This document shows, piece after piece, positions 8,227-18,137 of a stretch of DNA of 64,000 nt. Origin of the DNA: Ectothiorhodospira shaposhnikovii. GTDB lineage: Bacteria; Pseudomonadota; Gammaproteobacteria; Ectothiorhodospirales; Ectothiorhodospiraceae. Made by a program: the position numbers and the translations under genes. A model generated the notes under the pieces. The model searched no databases. It saw only the letters and a program-made list of their open reading frames with translations, and was not told the origin of the DNA. The DNA lies in NCBI RefSeq assembly GCF_022227765.1, contig NZ_JAJMLZ010000007.1:124001-188000 (forward strand). The letters run 5' to 3'. The stretch's first letter is position 1. The number at the start of each line of letters is the position of its first letter.

Positions 8227-10164
8227 ATGGATACCATGCAGACAGATCCAGGCAACAGCGCAGACCGGCAACGGGGCGTCCTCATCCCCGTGATGGAATT
8301 CCTGGGGCGCCACGAGCCCTTTGCCCGGATGGACCCGGTCCATCTGGAATTCCTTGCCAAACGCCTGCGTCTGGTCTTCTACACCCGTGACGAGCAGATC
8401 CTGAACCCCAAGTCCGGGCCCGCCGACCGATTCTTCATCGTCAAGCAAGGTCGGGTACTGGGAGAGTCCCTGGACCCCAACGGCAATCCCGTCAGCACTG
8501 CCTGGGTGCTGGCACCGGGGGAATGCTTTCCCATCGGTGCCCTGCTGGCCCGCCGGCCGGTGAAAACCCGCTACCGGGCCGCCGAGGACACCTTCTGCTT
8601 CGAGATGGACCGGGACGATTTCAATCATCTGCTCAAGATGTGCCCCGAGTTCCACGATTTCTGTACCCGCCGCCTGGCCAGCCTGCTGGACACGGTGCAG
8701 CGTCACGTGCAGTTCAGCACCGCCTCGGGGCTGGGCGGCGACACCTCCCTCAACACCACCGTCGGCGAACGCCTCCAGCGCGAACCCGTCACCTTCCGGC
8801 CGGACGCCCCCATTCGCCGGGCCCTGCAGGCCATGCAGGATGAACGCATCGGCAGCGTCATCATCACCGATGACGAGCAAAGGCCCCTGGGCGTCTTCAC
8901 CCTACACGACCTGCTCAAGCGGGTGGCCTTGCCCGAGATCGGCCTGGATCAGCCCATCAGCGCGGTGATGACCCCCGATCCGGTCACCCTGCCCTCCAGC
9001 GCCTTCGCCTTCGAGGCCGCCATGCTGATGGCCAGCCACGGCTTCCATCATCTGTGCATCGTCGACCGGGGCCGGCTGCGGGGCGTGATCTCCGAGGGCG
9101 ACCTGTTCTCCCTGCAGCGGGTCAGCCTGGCCAACCTGAGCCGCTCCATGAGCCAGGCCGAGGACGTCAATGCCCTGGCCCGCCTGGGCACCGACGTGCA
9201 CTTGCTGATCGGCCAGATGATTGCCCAGGGCGTTCGGGTGGACCAGATCACCCAGATCATCGCCATGCTCAATGATCAGCTCACCCGCCGCATCATCACT
9301 CTCTGCCTGCATGAAACCGGCGGCGACATCCCCGAGTTCGACTGGCTCTCCTTCGGCAGCGAGGGCCGTCAGGAACAGACCCTCAAGACCGACCAGGACA
9401 ACGGCATGCTGTTCTTGCCCCAGGACGGCATGACTGCGGACCAGATCCGTGCCCGGCTGCTGCCTCTGGCGGAACGGATCAACGAGGCCCTGCGGATCTG
9501 CGGCTTCCCCCTGTGCCGAGGGCGGGTCATGGCCAGCAGCCCGGAGTGCTGCCTGAGCCTGGAAGAATGGCGTACCCGTTTTTCCCGCTGGATCGACCAG
9601 GGCACGCCCGAGCACCTACTCAAGGCCAACATCTATTTCGATTTCCGGGTGCTCTACGGCGGCGAGCAGCCGGGTGCCGGGCTGAGGGCCTGGTTCCTGG
9701 AAAAAACTTCAAAGAATAGCCGTTTTCGCCGCCAGATGGCGGAAAACGCCCTGCGCCTGCGCCCCCCGCTGGGGCTGTTCGGTGACTTCAAGGTCAGTTC
9801 CGGCGGCGGGCGCCACCCGCGCAGCCTGGATCTCAAGGTCAACGGCACCACCCCCTTCGTGGACGTGGCCCGCATCTTCGCCCTGGCACTGGAGATGCCC
9901 GACAGCAACACCACACGCCGTTTCGAGGCCTGTGCCGAGGCCGGGGTGATGAAGCGGGAAGATGTGGCGGCCTGGCTCAACGCCTACCACTACATCCTGC
10001 TGCTGCGCATGCGTAATCACCATGAGCAGGCCCAGGCCGGCCAGCCCCTGAGCAATTTCATCAACCCCGAGCGTCTGGACGAACTGGAACAGCGGATTCT
10101 CAAGGAGGCATTCCGGCAAATCCGCAAACTGCAGTCACGCCTGGCGCTGGAATATCAGCTGTAA
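8227..10164 (+). CDS. cNMP-binding/CBS/DUF294 nucleotidyltransferase-like signalling protein
   Basis: The 645-residue protein has a cyclic-nucleotide-binding-like domain (about 20-150), then two CBS domains (about 180-300: ALQAMQDERIGSVIITDD, and AVMTPDPV to GVISEGDLF). A DUF294 putative nucleotidyltransferase domain (GSEGRQEQT at 377-385, TDQDN at 388-392, aspartates D389 and D391) and a DUF294 C-terminal helical domain follow. Proteins of this architecture recur beside acetate uptake and acs genes and resemble GlnD-type nucleotidyltransferases, so it may modify a partner in response to adenine nucleotides; that is inference. Translation could begin at 8227 or at the in-frame ATG 8236; neither has a strong ribosome-binding site. 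It is the first gene after the sigma-54 promoter. Confidence 0.85.
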   Translation: MDTMQTDPGNSADRQRGVLIPVMEFLGRHEPFARMDPVHLEFLAKRLRLVFYTRDEQILNPKSGPADRFFIVKQGRVLGESLDPNGNPVSTAWVLAPGECFPIGALLARRPVKTRYRAAEDTFCFEMDRDDFNHLLKMCPEFHDFCTRRLASLLDTVQRHVQFSTASGLGGDTSLNTTVGERLQREPVTFRPDAPIRRALQAMQDERIGSVIITDDEQRPLGVFTLHDLLKRVALPEIGLDQPISAVMTPDPVTLPSSAFAFEAAMLMASHGFHHLCIVDRGRLRGVISEGDLFSLQRVSLANLSRSMSQAEDVNALARLGTDVHLLIGQMIAQGVRVDQITQIIAMLNDQLTRRIITLCLHETGGDIPEFDWLSFGSEGRQEQTLKTDQDNGMLFLPQDGMTADQIRARLLPLAERINEALRICGFPLCRGRVMASSPECCLSLEEWRTRFSRWIDQGTPEHLLKANIYFDFRVLYGGEQPGAGLRAWFLEKTSKNSRFRRQMAENALRLRPPLGLFGDFKVSSGGGRHPRSLDLKVNGTTPFVDVARIFALALEMPDSNTTRRFEACAEAGVMKREDVAAWLNAYHYILLLRMRNHHEQAQAGQPLSNFINPERLDELEQRILKEAFRQIRKLQSRLALEYQL

Positions 10165-10322
10165 GGACATCAGGGCAGAACCCGGGCCCAAGGGAATGCA
10201 GAGCCCATCACCCACAACAGGACAAGGAACCCAACCCCTTGATTCACGCATTCAAGATGGAGGCAAGACCACATGCAGTCCGACCCTAACCCGGCATACC
10301 GAATGTATCGGAGGAGTCCATT

Positions 10323-10685
10323 ATGAGTGAAAAAATGAGAGATCTTCTCAAAAAGATCCTGGCGGAAGAAAGCGGCATCAGCGCCAAGACCCGGGAGCAG
10401 ATTCAACAGACCCTGGCTTCCGCCGGTAGCCTGGAAGAGCAGAGAAGCGCCTACTGGAAGGCCAATCTGAGCATCCTCGGCTGGTGTCTGGGGGTGTGGT
10501 TCATCGCCGGCTACCTGCTGCCCATCTTCATGGTGGACGCGCTCAACACCATGTCCATCGGCGGTTACCCGCTGGGCTTCTGGATGGCGCAGCAAGGCTC
10601 CATCTACACCTTCCTGGTGCTGATCTTCTTCTATGCCTGGTGGATGAACCGCCTGGACAAGAAGTTTGACGTCCACGAAGAATGA
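10323..10685 (+). CDS. DUF4212 small subunit of sodium:solute symporter
   Basis: The 120-residue protein has a charged N-terminal segment (residues 1-38) followed by YWKANLSILGWCLGVWFIAGYL and YTFLVLIFFYAWW, two predicted transmembrane helices. These match the DUF4212 family, the small partner encoded immediately before VC_2705-type sodium:solute symporters. GGAGG precedes the ATG. The 158 bases upstream carry no convincing promoter or terminator, so it is probably transcribed with the DUF294 gene. The symporter follows after 21 bases. Confidence 0.9.
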   Translation: MSEKMRDLLKKILAEESGISAKTREQIQQTLASAGSLEEQRSAYWKANLSILGWCLGVWFIAGYLLPIFMVDALNTMSIGGYPLGFWMAQQGSIYTFLVLIFFYAWWMNRLDKKFDVHEE

Positions 10686-10706
10686 TAACGACTGGGGGAT
10701 AATCCT

Positions 10707-12473
10707 ATGGATCTTAAATTAATGATCTACCTGGTGGTCGGTGCCACCTTTGCGCTGTACATAGGCATCGCCATCTGGGCCCGGGCAGGCAGCACCGGGG
10801 AATTCTACGTGGCCGGCAAGGGCGTCAACCCGATCGCCAACGGCATGGCCACGGCGGCCGACTGGATGTCCGCGGCCTCGTTCATCTCCATGGCGGGTCT
10901 GATCGCCTTTTTGGGCTACAGCGGCTCGGTCTACCTGATGGGCTGGACCGGCGGCTACGTGCTGATGGCCCTGCTGCTGGCGCCATACCTGCGCAAGTTC
11001 GGCAAGTTCACGGTGCCTCAGTTCGTGGGGGATCGCTTCTACTCCAACGGCGCGCGCATCGTGGCGGTGATCTGCCTGCTCATCATCTCCATCACCTACG
11101 TGATCGGGCAGATGCGCGGCGTGGGTATCGCCTTCTCGCGCTTCCTGGAAGTGGACATCCTCTGGGGCCTGATCGCCGGCATGAGCATCGTGTTCGTGTA
11201 CGCCGTGCTCGGCGGCATGAAGGGGATCACCTACACCCAGATCGCTCAGTACGTGGTACTGATCTTTGCCTATACCGTGCCCGCGGTGTTCATCTCCATC
11301 CAGCTCACGGGTCACTTCCTGCCCCAGACCGGCCTGGGCGCCACCCTCTCCGGTGACGACAGCCGTTACCTGCTCGACGCCCTGGACGGCATGATGGTGG
11401 ATCTGGGCTTTGCCGAGTACACCACCAACGCCAGCTTCAGTACCCTCAACATGTTCCTGCTGACCATGGCGCTGATGATCGGTACCGCCGGCCTGCCCCA
11501 CGTCATCATCCGTTTCTTCACCGTCCCCCGCGTGCGTGACGCCCGCAAGTCCGCCGGCTGGGCCCTGATCTTCATCGCCCTGCTCTACACCACCGCTCCG
11601 GCCGTGGGTGCCATGGCCATGTACAACCTGGTGAACACCCTCTACCCCGGCGGTGTGGGCAACGTCAGCGAAGCCATGGTCTACGACGAGCGTCCGGACT
11701 GGATGCGTACCTGGGAAAACACCGGCCTGCTGGTATTCGAAGACAAGAACGAAGACGGCCGCATCCAGTACTACAACCAGAACAACCCGCCGGCCTTCGT
11801 GGCCGAGAACGACCTGCAGGGCAATGAACTGGTGCGTCTGGACCGCGACATCATGGTGCTTGCCAACCCGGAAATCGCCAGCCTGCCCAACTGGGTGATC
11901 GCGCTGGTGGCAGCCGGTGGTATCGCGGCGGCTCTGTCCACCGCGGCGGGTCTGTTGCTGGCCATCTCCTCGGCCATCTCCCATGACCTGCTCAAGGGGG
12001 TGTTCATGCCCAAGATCTCGGAGAAGAACGAGCTCATGGCAGGACGCATCTCCATGGCGGCGGCCATCCTCCTGGCCGGTTATCTGGGGCTTAATCCACC
12101 AGGCTTTGCGGCCGAGGTGGTGGCACTGGCATTCGGCCTGGCGGCATCCTCCCTGTTCCCCGTGCTGATGCTGGGTATCTTCTACAAGCGGATGAACAAG
12201 GAAGGCGCCATCGCCGGCATGCTCACCGGTCTGTTCACCACCCTGATCTACATCTTCCTGTACAAGGGCTGGTTCTTCATTCCGGGCACGGCCATGCTGC
12301 CTGACAATGCCAGCGGCTGGATCATGGGCATCTCGCCCCAGGGCTTCGGTACCATCGGTGCCATTCTGAACGTCACCGTGGCACTGATCGTCTGCAAGCT
12401 GACGGCTCCGCCGCCGAAGGAAATCCAGGCCCTGGTGGAAAGCGTGCGCGTGCCGCGCGCCGACACCGCCTGA
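10707..12473 (+). CDS. Sodium:solute symporter, VC_2705-like, probable acetate/short-chain acid uptake
   Basis: The 588-residue protein is an SSS-family permease with about 13 hydrophobic helices. Family motifs include GKGVNPIANGMATAADWMSAASF near the N-terminus and the helix MIGTAGLPHVIIRFFTV. It is longer than ActP-type permeases because of an insertion at about 325-390. That insertion contains an EF-hand-like loop, DKNEDGRIQYYN (346-357). The adjacent DUF4212 partner and nearby acs gene suggest uptake of acetate or a related monocarboxylate; the substrate is inferred, not read from residues. A GC-rich hairpin follows the stop. Confidence 0.88.
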   Translation: MDLKLMIYLVVGATFALYIGIAIWARAGSTGEFYVAGKGVNPIANGMATAADWMSAASFISMAGLIAFLGYSGSVYLMGWTGGYVLMALLLAPYLRKFGKFTVPQFVGDRFYSNGARIVAVICLLIISITYVIGQMRGVGIAFSRFLEVDILWGLIAGMSIVFVYAVLGGMKGITYTQIAQYVVLIFAYTVPAVFISIQLTGHFLPQTGLGATLSGDDSRYLLDALDGMMVDLGFAEYTTNASFSTLNMFLLTMALMIGTAGLPHVIIRFFTVPRVRDARKSAGWALIFIALLYTTAPAVGAMAMYNLVNTLYPGGVGNVSEAMVYDERPDWMRTWENTGLLVFEDKNEDGRIQYYNQNNPPAFVAENDLQGNELVRLDRDIMVLANPEIASLPNWVIALVAAGGIAAALSTAAGLLLAISSAISHDLLKGVFMPKISEKNELMAGRISMAAAILLAGYLGLNPPGFAAEVVALAFGLAASSLFPVLMLGIFYKRMNKEGAIAGMLTGLFTTLIYIFLYKGWFFIPGTAMLPDNASGWIMGISPQGFGTIGAILNVTVALIVCKLTAPPPKEIQALVESVRVPRADTA

Positions 12474-12488
12474 TCTTCCACCCAACCG

Positions 12489-12511
12489 GGGGACCCGCAC
12501 CGCGGGTCCCC
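12489..12511 (+). terminator. GC-rich hairpin after the symporter
   Basis: GGGGACCCGC and GCGGGTCCCC form a perfect 10-bp stem around the loop ACC, 15 bases after the symporter stop. No T-tract follows, so it may be a weak terminator or an mRNA 3'-end stabiliser. Confidence 0.5.
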
Positions 12512-12670
12512 TCCCCATGCACCGGATCAAGATGTCTGTGCCGGCGCCATCCCGAAAGGCGTGACGCCCACACAGACTGCTTGTTCAGAACCTGGCCGAG
12601 GCAATGGCCAGAATGACGTCGGATGGGCATGATATGGGGTTTCCCCGCATCAGCCCGGAAGACAAGACGG

Positions 12671-13711
12671 ATGGATGTAAAGACGCTGATCAGCCAGGTG
12701 AAGGAGGCTGAGGCACGACACGACCTTGAGCAACTGGGGCGCCGACTCCCGGCACTGCAGATCCGGCTGATCCGCGACAGCGCGGACGCCAACGCACTGG
12801 GGCATGCCATCTCGGACCTGGCGGACGCCTTCACGGGGCGTTTCATCCAGCTGGCGGAGGCCTCCCTGGGTCCTCCCCCCATGCCCTATGCCTGGGTAGC
12901 CTGCGGATCACAGGGGCGGCGGGAGCAAACCGTGCATACGGATCAGGACAACGCCCTGATCCTGGCAAGGGCCGCGGATCGGGAGGCGTCAGGGTATTTC
13001 GGCGAACTGGCCGAACAGGTCGCGACGGGACTGGATGCCTGCGGGTTCGTTCTCTGTTCGGGAGAAGTGATGGCCCGCAACCCGGAATGGCGTCAACCGC
13101 TGGAACACTGGGAGCGCAACTTCAGGGGATGGATCGAACAACCGGAACGAAAATCCGTGATGCTGGCGCAGAACTTCCTCGATCTTCGCTGTATTCACGG
13201 AAAAATCGATCTTCTGGAGCAATTGCGCCGTCGTATCCTGACCATGATCCGGCACAACGCGGGATTCATGGCGGCGCTGGCCATGGAAGCCCTGCATGAC
13301 CGACCACCGCAGTGGTTGCCCGGCGGCCGGCTGTCACGACTGATGCGGCAATCGCCGGTGCTGAACATCAAGCGGGCCGGCATCATGCCCATCGTCGGCC
13401 TGGCTCGTCTGCTGGCCCTGGCGGACGGTGTGATGGTGCTGGGAACACGCGAACGTATCCGTGCGGCGGTCGCCAGCGGTCGACTGAGTGAGTCCGGCGG
13501 ACGGGATCTGACAGCCGCCTGGGATTGCATCACCTTGATGCGCGCCCGACACCAGGTGCATTGCCTGGAACAGGGCGGGAAGGCGGACAACCGGCTTGAT
13601 GTCGGCAACCTGTCGCAGCCGGAGCGGCGACAGTTGCGGGAGGCATTCAAGGTGGTGCGACTCATCCAGAACACGACGGGGCGGCGCGTTGCCGGTTTTT
13701 TGCTCCAATAA
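12671..13711 (+). CDS. Minimal DUF294 nucleotidyltransferase-like protein
   Basis: The 346-residue protein is a shortened relative of the gene at 8227. It keeps the DUF294 domain (GSQGRREQTVHTDQDN at 79-94, aspartates D91 and D93) and the C-terminal helical DUF294 domain, but has no cNMP-binding or CBS region. The ATG at 12671 is preferred because it begins a helical segment typical of the family; an in-frame start at 12623 would add 16 unremarkable residues. It sits between the symporter and acs, and its stop is 215 bases before acs. A role as a partner or counter-enzyme of the longer DUF294 protein is plausible but unproven. Confidence 0.75.
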   Translation: MDVKTLISQVKEAEARHDLEQLGRRLPALQIRLIRDSADANALGHAISDLADAFTGRFIQLAEASLGPPPMPYAWVACGSQGRREQTVHTDQDNALILARAADREASGYFGELAEQVATGLDACGFVLCSGEVMARNPEWRQPLEHWERNFRGWIEQPERKSVMLAQNFLDLRCIHGKIDLLEQLRRRILTMIRHNAGFMAALAMEALHDRPPQWLPGGRLSRLMRQSPVLNIKRAGIMPIVGLARLLALADGVMVLGTRERIRAAVASGRLSESGGRDLTAAWDCITLMRARHQVHCLEQGGKADNRLDVGNLSQPERRQLREAFKVVRLIQNTTGRRVAGFLLQ

Positions 13712-13926
13712 GGTGCGGATTCGCACAGGAATGTGGCAGCAATAATAAGCCCGGGTTATTCTGGAATAAGTCCGGTCATTGCCGGCCATGACAGGAACCA
13801 GGCATCCAGGGCCAACGCACGGCGACAGGACACAGACAGCACAGTCCGTAGAGACCCGGGAACAGGATTTCTGCCGACCCCGATGGTGGTTGGCTACGTT
13901 TCAAATGTCTTTTTGAGGAGGAACCC

Positions 13927-15870
<1,944 letters not shown>

Positions 15871-15900
15871 GCCAGGTCGGGCACAACAAGGATGGTTGCG

Positions 15901-15933
15901 ACGGGGGCACGGCATGCCGTGCCCCCGTTCAAT
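15901..15933. terminator. Bidirectional terminator between acs and nudF
   Basis: Bases 15901-15928 are a perfect 28-bp palindrome (ACGGGGGCACGGCA and its complement), followed by TTCAATTT on the + strand. It sits between the convergent acs and nudF stops. Confidence 0.7.
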
Positions 15934-16527
15934 TTACCCGCCCCAACGCTCCCTGAGGCCATCCCGATTCAAGCGCAGCCACTGCAGGGCGATGATGGTC
16001 ATGGCCGTATCCACCTGCATCCGGTCCAGGCGGTCAAATGCCTCCTCCGCGGGCAGCACATGCACCCGGATCTCTTCTCCCTCGTCGGCCAGGCCATGGA
16101 CGCCTCCGGCCTCTCCCAGATCCGCGCGCGCCACGAACAGGGAAATCCGTTCCGAGGAACTGCCGGGCGTGGAATAGTAGTCATGGATGTGCACCAGTTC
16201 ATCCAGCCGGCAGTCCGCCTCTTCCAGCGCCTCCCGGCGTGCCACGGATTCCGCCCGCTCTCCCGCGTCCATGAGGCCGGCGATGATCTCCATCAGCCAG
16301 GGACCGTGGGGCGACTCGATGGCGCCCACCCGGAACTGCTCCACCAGCAGCACGACATCGCGTACCGGATCATAGGGCAGCACGCCGGCCGCATGACCAC
16401 GGTCCAGGAGCTCCCGCTCGATGACCATGGGCTCTCCGCCTTCAAACCGGCCATGGGACAGACGCAACCGGCGCAGGTGGAAGAAACCCCGATACAGGTC
16501 TTCGAGCTTGAGTATTTCCCATTTCAT
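15934..16527 (-). CDS. nudF: ADP-ribose pyrophosphatase (NudF-type Nudix hydrolase)
   Basis: The 197-residue protein aligns along its length with E. coli NudF, including LYRGFF, RGHAAGVLPYDPVRDVVLLVEQ, SERISLFV and HGLADEGEEIRVHV. The Nudix box runs from GLMDAGE to RREALEEADC and keeps the catalytic glutamates, but has Asp where the consensus has Gly. It would hydrolyse ADP-ribose to AMP and ribose-5-phosphate. The start at 16527 is chosen because AGGTGA lies 7 bases upstream; an in-frame ATG at 16572 would add 15 residues. Confidence 0.92.
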   Translation of the reverse strand: MKWEILKLEDLYRGFFHLRRLRLSHGRFEGGEPMVIERELLDRGHAAGVLPYDPVRDVVLLVEQFRVGAIESPHGPWLMEIIAGLMDAGERAESVARREALEEADCRLDELVHIHDYYSTPGSSSERISLFVARADLGEAGGVHGLADEGEEIRVHVLPAEEAFDRLDRMQVDTAMTIIALQWLRLNRDGLRERWGG

Positions 16528-16629
16528 GCAATGATCACCTATGAACGGCAAGGATATCGGCACGCCCATCACACCATGACGCCGTGCTACCCCTCGGGCA
16601 AGCCCCAGACATCGAGTATACTGAGAGCC

Positions 16630-16935
16630 ATGAAAGACCTGCTCAAACTACTGGAATCCCTGATCGGCCGCGAGGCCACGGTGGACGGCATCCACTGCGA
16701 GGTGATAGAGATCCTGGAAGCGGGCCCCCGGGTGGTGGTGGGCCAGATGGATGGCGAACATGTGATCCAGCCGGACCAGCATGGGGAACCCCACCGGCGG
16801 GTACTGCAGACCTTCACCCTGCCGGTACTCAATGACGAGGCCACCGACATTCACCCCGTGATCATGACCATGGCGGGCGAACCCCTGTCGAGCCGGATCC
16901 GCGAGGCCCTGCTGGAACAGCATCGGCTACCCTGA
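16630..16935 (+). CDS. Small conserved-looking hypothetical protein
   Basis: The ORF encodes 101 residues beginning MKDLLKLLESLIGREATVDG. It is mostly soluble, with a beta-rich central part (CEVIEILEAGPRVVVGQMDG, then VLQTFTLPVLN) and a C-terminal helix. No family was recognised. Codon use looks like that of its neighbours. A good -10 box, TATACT, lies at 16617-16622, only 7 bases before the ATG, so the transcript may be nearly leaderless. It is divergent from nudF and convergent with arfB. Confidence 0.6.
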   Translation: MKDLLKLLESLIGREATVDGIHCEVIEILEAGPRVVVGQMDGEHVIQPDQHGEPHRRVLQTFTLPVLNDEATDIHPVIMTMAGEPLSSRIREALLEQHRLP

Positions 16936-16946
16936 TCCATCAACCG

Positions 16947-17360
16947 CTACGGCTCCACCCTGCCCCGCAGGGCCTTGACCCTACCCCGCTGAATCTTGCT
17001 CTCCAGACGCCGTTTTCGGGAAGCCAGGGTGGGACGGGTGGCCTTGCGCGCCTTGACCGGCTTCATGGCCTCCAGGATCAGATCCTTCAGGCGGGCGAGC
17101 GCGTCCTCCCGGTTCTGTTCCAGGGTGCGAAAGCGTTGCGCCTTGATGATCACCACGCCCTCCTTGCTGATCCGCTGATCGGCCCGTTGCAGCAGTCGTT
17201 CCTTGTACACCCTCGGCAGGCTGGACCTGGGAATGTCAAAGCGAAGGTGTACCGCGGAAGACACCTTGTTCACGTTCTGCCCACCCGCCCCCTGGGCCCG
17301 GATCTGGGTCAGTTCGATTTCCCAGTCAGCCAGTGTCACGCTATTGGAAATGATCAGCAC
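16947..17360 (-). CDS. arfB: Alternative ribosome-rescue factor / peptidyl-tRNA hydrolase ArfB
   Basis: The preferred product is 137 residues from a GTG at 17360, close to the 140 residues of E. coli ArfB (YaeJ). It has the catalytic GGQ motif in IRAQGAGGQNVNK and the HLRFDIPRSSLP segment. The basic C-terminal tail (about 105-137, rich in Lys/Arg) is the part that enters the empty mRNA channel of stalled ribosomes. It is too small for a decoding release factor. An upstream ATG at 17453 would add 31 residues unrelated to the family; GGGAAGG precedes the chosen GTG. Confidence 0.9.
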   Translation of the reverse strand: MLIISNSVTLADWEIELTQIRAQGAGGQNVNKVSSAVHLRFDIPRSSLPRVYKERLLQRADQRISKEGVVIIKAQRFRTLEQNREDALARLKDLILEAMKPVKARKATRPTLASRKRRLESKIQRGRVKALRGRVEP

Positions 17361-17392
17361 GATGCCTTCCCGGGTCTTTTCCGATCGAGCCC

Positions 17393-17419
17393 TCAAGTCT
17401 GCGGCAAATCCGCCGATAG
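17393..17419 (+). promoter_or_regulatory. Candidate sigma-28 (FliA) promoter
   Basis: TCAAGTCT (17393-17400), an 11-base spacer and GCCGATAG (17412-17419) closely match the flagellar sigma-28 consensus TAAAGTTT-N11-GCCGATAA. The YjfB-like gene starts 60 bases downstream. Confidence 0.6.
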
Positions 17420-17479
17420 ACTGATTGAGGGGCCTTGCAGGCGCCTCGGACACTCACGCAAAACCCAAAGGTTTTCATT

Positions 17480-17677
17480 ATGGACGTCAACGCAATCGCC
17501 GCCCTGGCTACCCAGATGTCCCAGCAACAACTCGCGCAGGATGTCGGTACGGCGGTACTCAAGAAGGCCATCGACACCCAGGCCCAGGGTGCCCTGGCCC
17601 TGGTGGAGGCCCTGCCGGATGTGAGCAGTGCCGCACTCCCCCCCAACGTGGGCACCATCATCAATACCACGGCCTAA
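17480..17677 (+). CDS. YjfB-like putative motility protein
   Basis: This 65-residue protein starts MDVNAIAALATQMSQQQ and continues with QDVGTAVLKKAIDTQAQGALALVEALP. The pattern fits the YjfB family of small proteins associated with motility regulons (in Bacillus, sigma-D dependent). It is predicted to be soluble and largely helical. The sigma-28-like promoter upstream supports co-expression with flagellar genes. Function is not known. An earlier in-frame ATG at 17435 lies too close to the predicted promoter to be attractive. Confidence 0.75.
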   Translation: MDVNAIAALATQMSQQQLAQDVGTAVLKKAIDTQAQGALALVEALPDVSSAALPPNVGTIINTTA

Positions 17678-17690
17678 GCCGCATGTCAGG

Positions 17691-17723
17691 CCCCGCGGAG
17701 ATCCGTCATGGGTCCCCGCGGGG
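17691..17723 (+). terminator. Hairpin after the YjfB-like gene
   Basis: CCCCGCGG (17691-17698) pairs with CCGCGGGG (17716-17723), 13 bases beyond the stop, between convergent genes. There is no T-tract. Confidence 0.4.
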
Positions 17724-17744
17724 TTAGCCACACACGCTTTCCCC

Positions 17745-18014
17745 CTATACCGAGAACATCGCCTCCAGGTCATGCCTGGAGTAGGCCTTGAAGGCCAGCA
17801 GGGTATTGGTCTTCTCCAGTCCCTCGATGGTCAGCAGATGGTGGGTCACCAGTTCGGCCAGATCATCGTTGCGCGGGACGCGGACGATGGCGATGAGGTC
17901 GTAATTGCCGCTCACCGAGAACACCTCGGATATCTCCTTCATGTCCGCCAGACGATCCGCGATCGCGTTGATCCGGCTGCGTTCCACATTCATGAGGATG
18001 ATGGCTGTGACCAT
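17745..18014 (-). CDS. Stand-alone Lrp/AsnC ligand-binding (RAM) domain protein
   Basis: The 89-residue protein is a single regulation-of-amino-acid-metabolism domain: AIILMNVERSRINAIADRLADM, then EISEVFSVSGNYDLIAIVRV, and a C-terminal strand KTNTLLAFKAYSR. The usual N-terminal helix-turn-helix of Lrp/AsnC regulators is absent, and no HTH frame lies upstream. Stand-alone RAM proteins oligomerise and bind small effectors; some act through partners. The effector cannot be read from the sequence. Confidence 0.85.
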   Translation of the reverse strand: MVTAIILMNVERSRINAIADRLADMKEISEVFSVSGNYDLIAIVRVPRNDDLAELVTHHLLTIEGLEKTNTLLAFKAYSRHDLEAMFSV

Positions 18015-18105
18015 GCTGACTGGCTCCTGCTGGGTTGTTTGGTGATCCGGGGCAGGCTAACCCGAACCGCCCGGCAGGTCCATGCCCCGTGAAGCGCGAA
18101 ACTCA

Positions 18106-18129
18106 CGCCATAGCCTGAAAGGCTTGGCG
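18106..18129 (-). terminator. Weak hairpin after prfC
   Basis: On the minus strand, CGCC-A-AGCCT-TTC-AGGCT-AT-GGCG can fold as an interrupted hairpin just after the prfC stop. No T-run follows. Confidence 0.3.
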
Positions 18130-18137
18130 GGAGTAGT

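Noticed and set aside
13712-13926. Second CbrB/sigma-54 control region in front of acs
   Set aside because: No GTTACC dyad was found and the only TGGCA-like word lacks a correctly spaced GC element.
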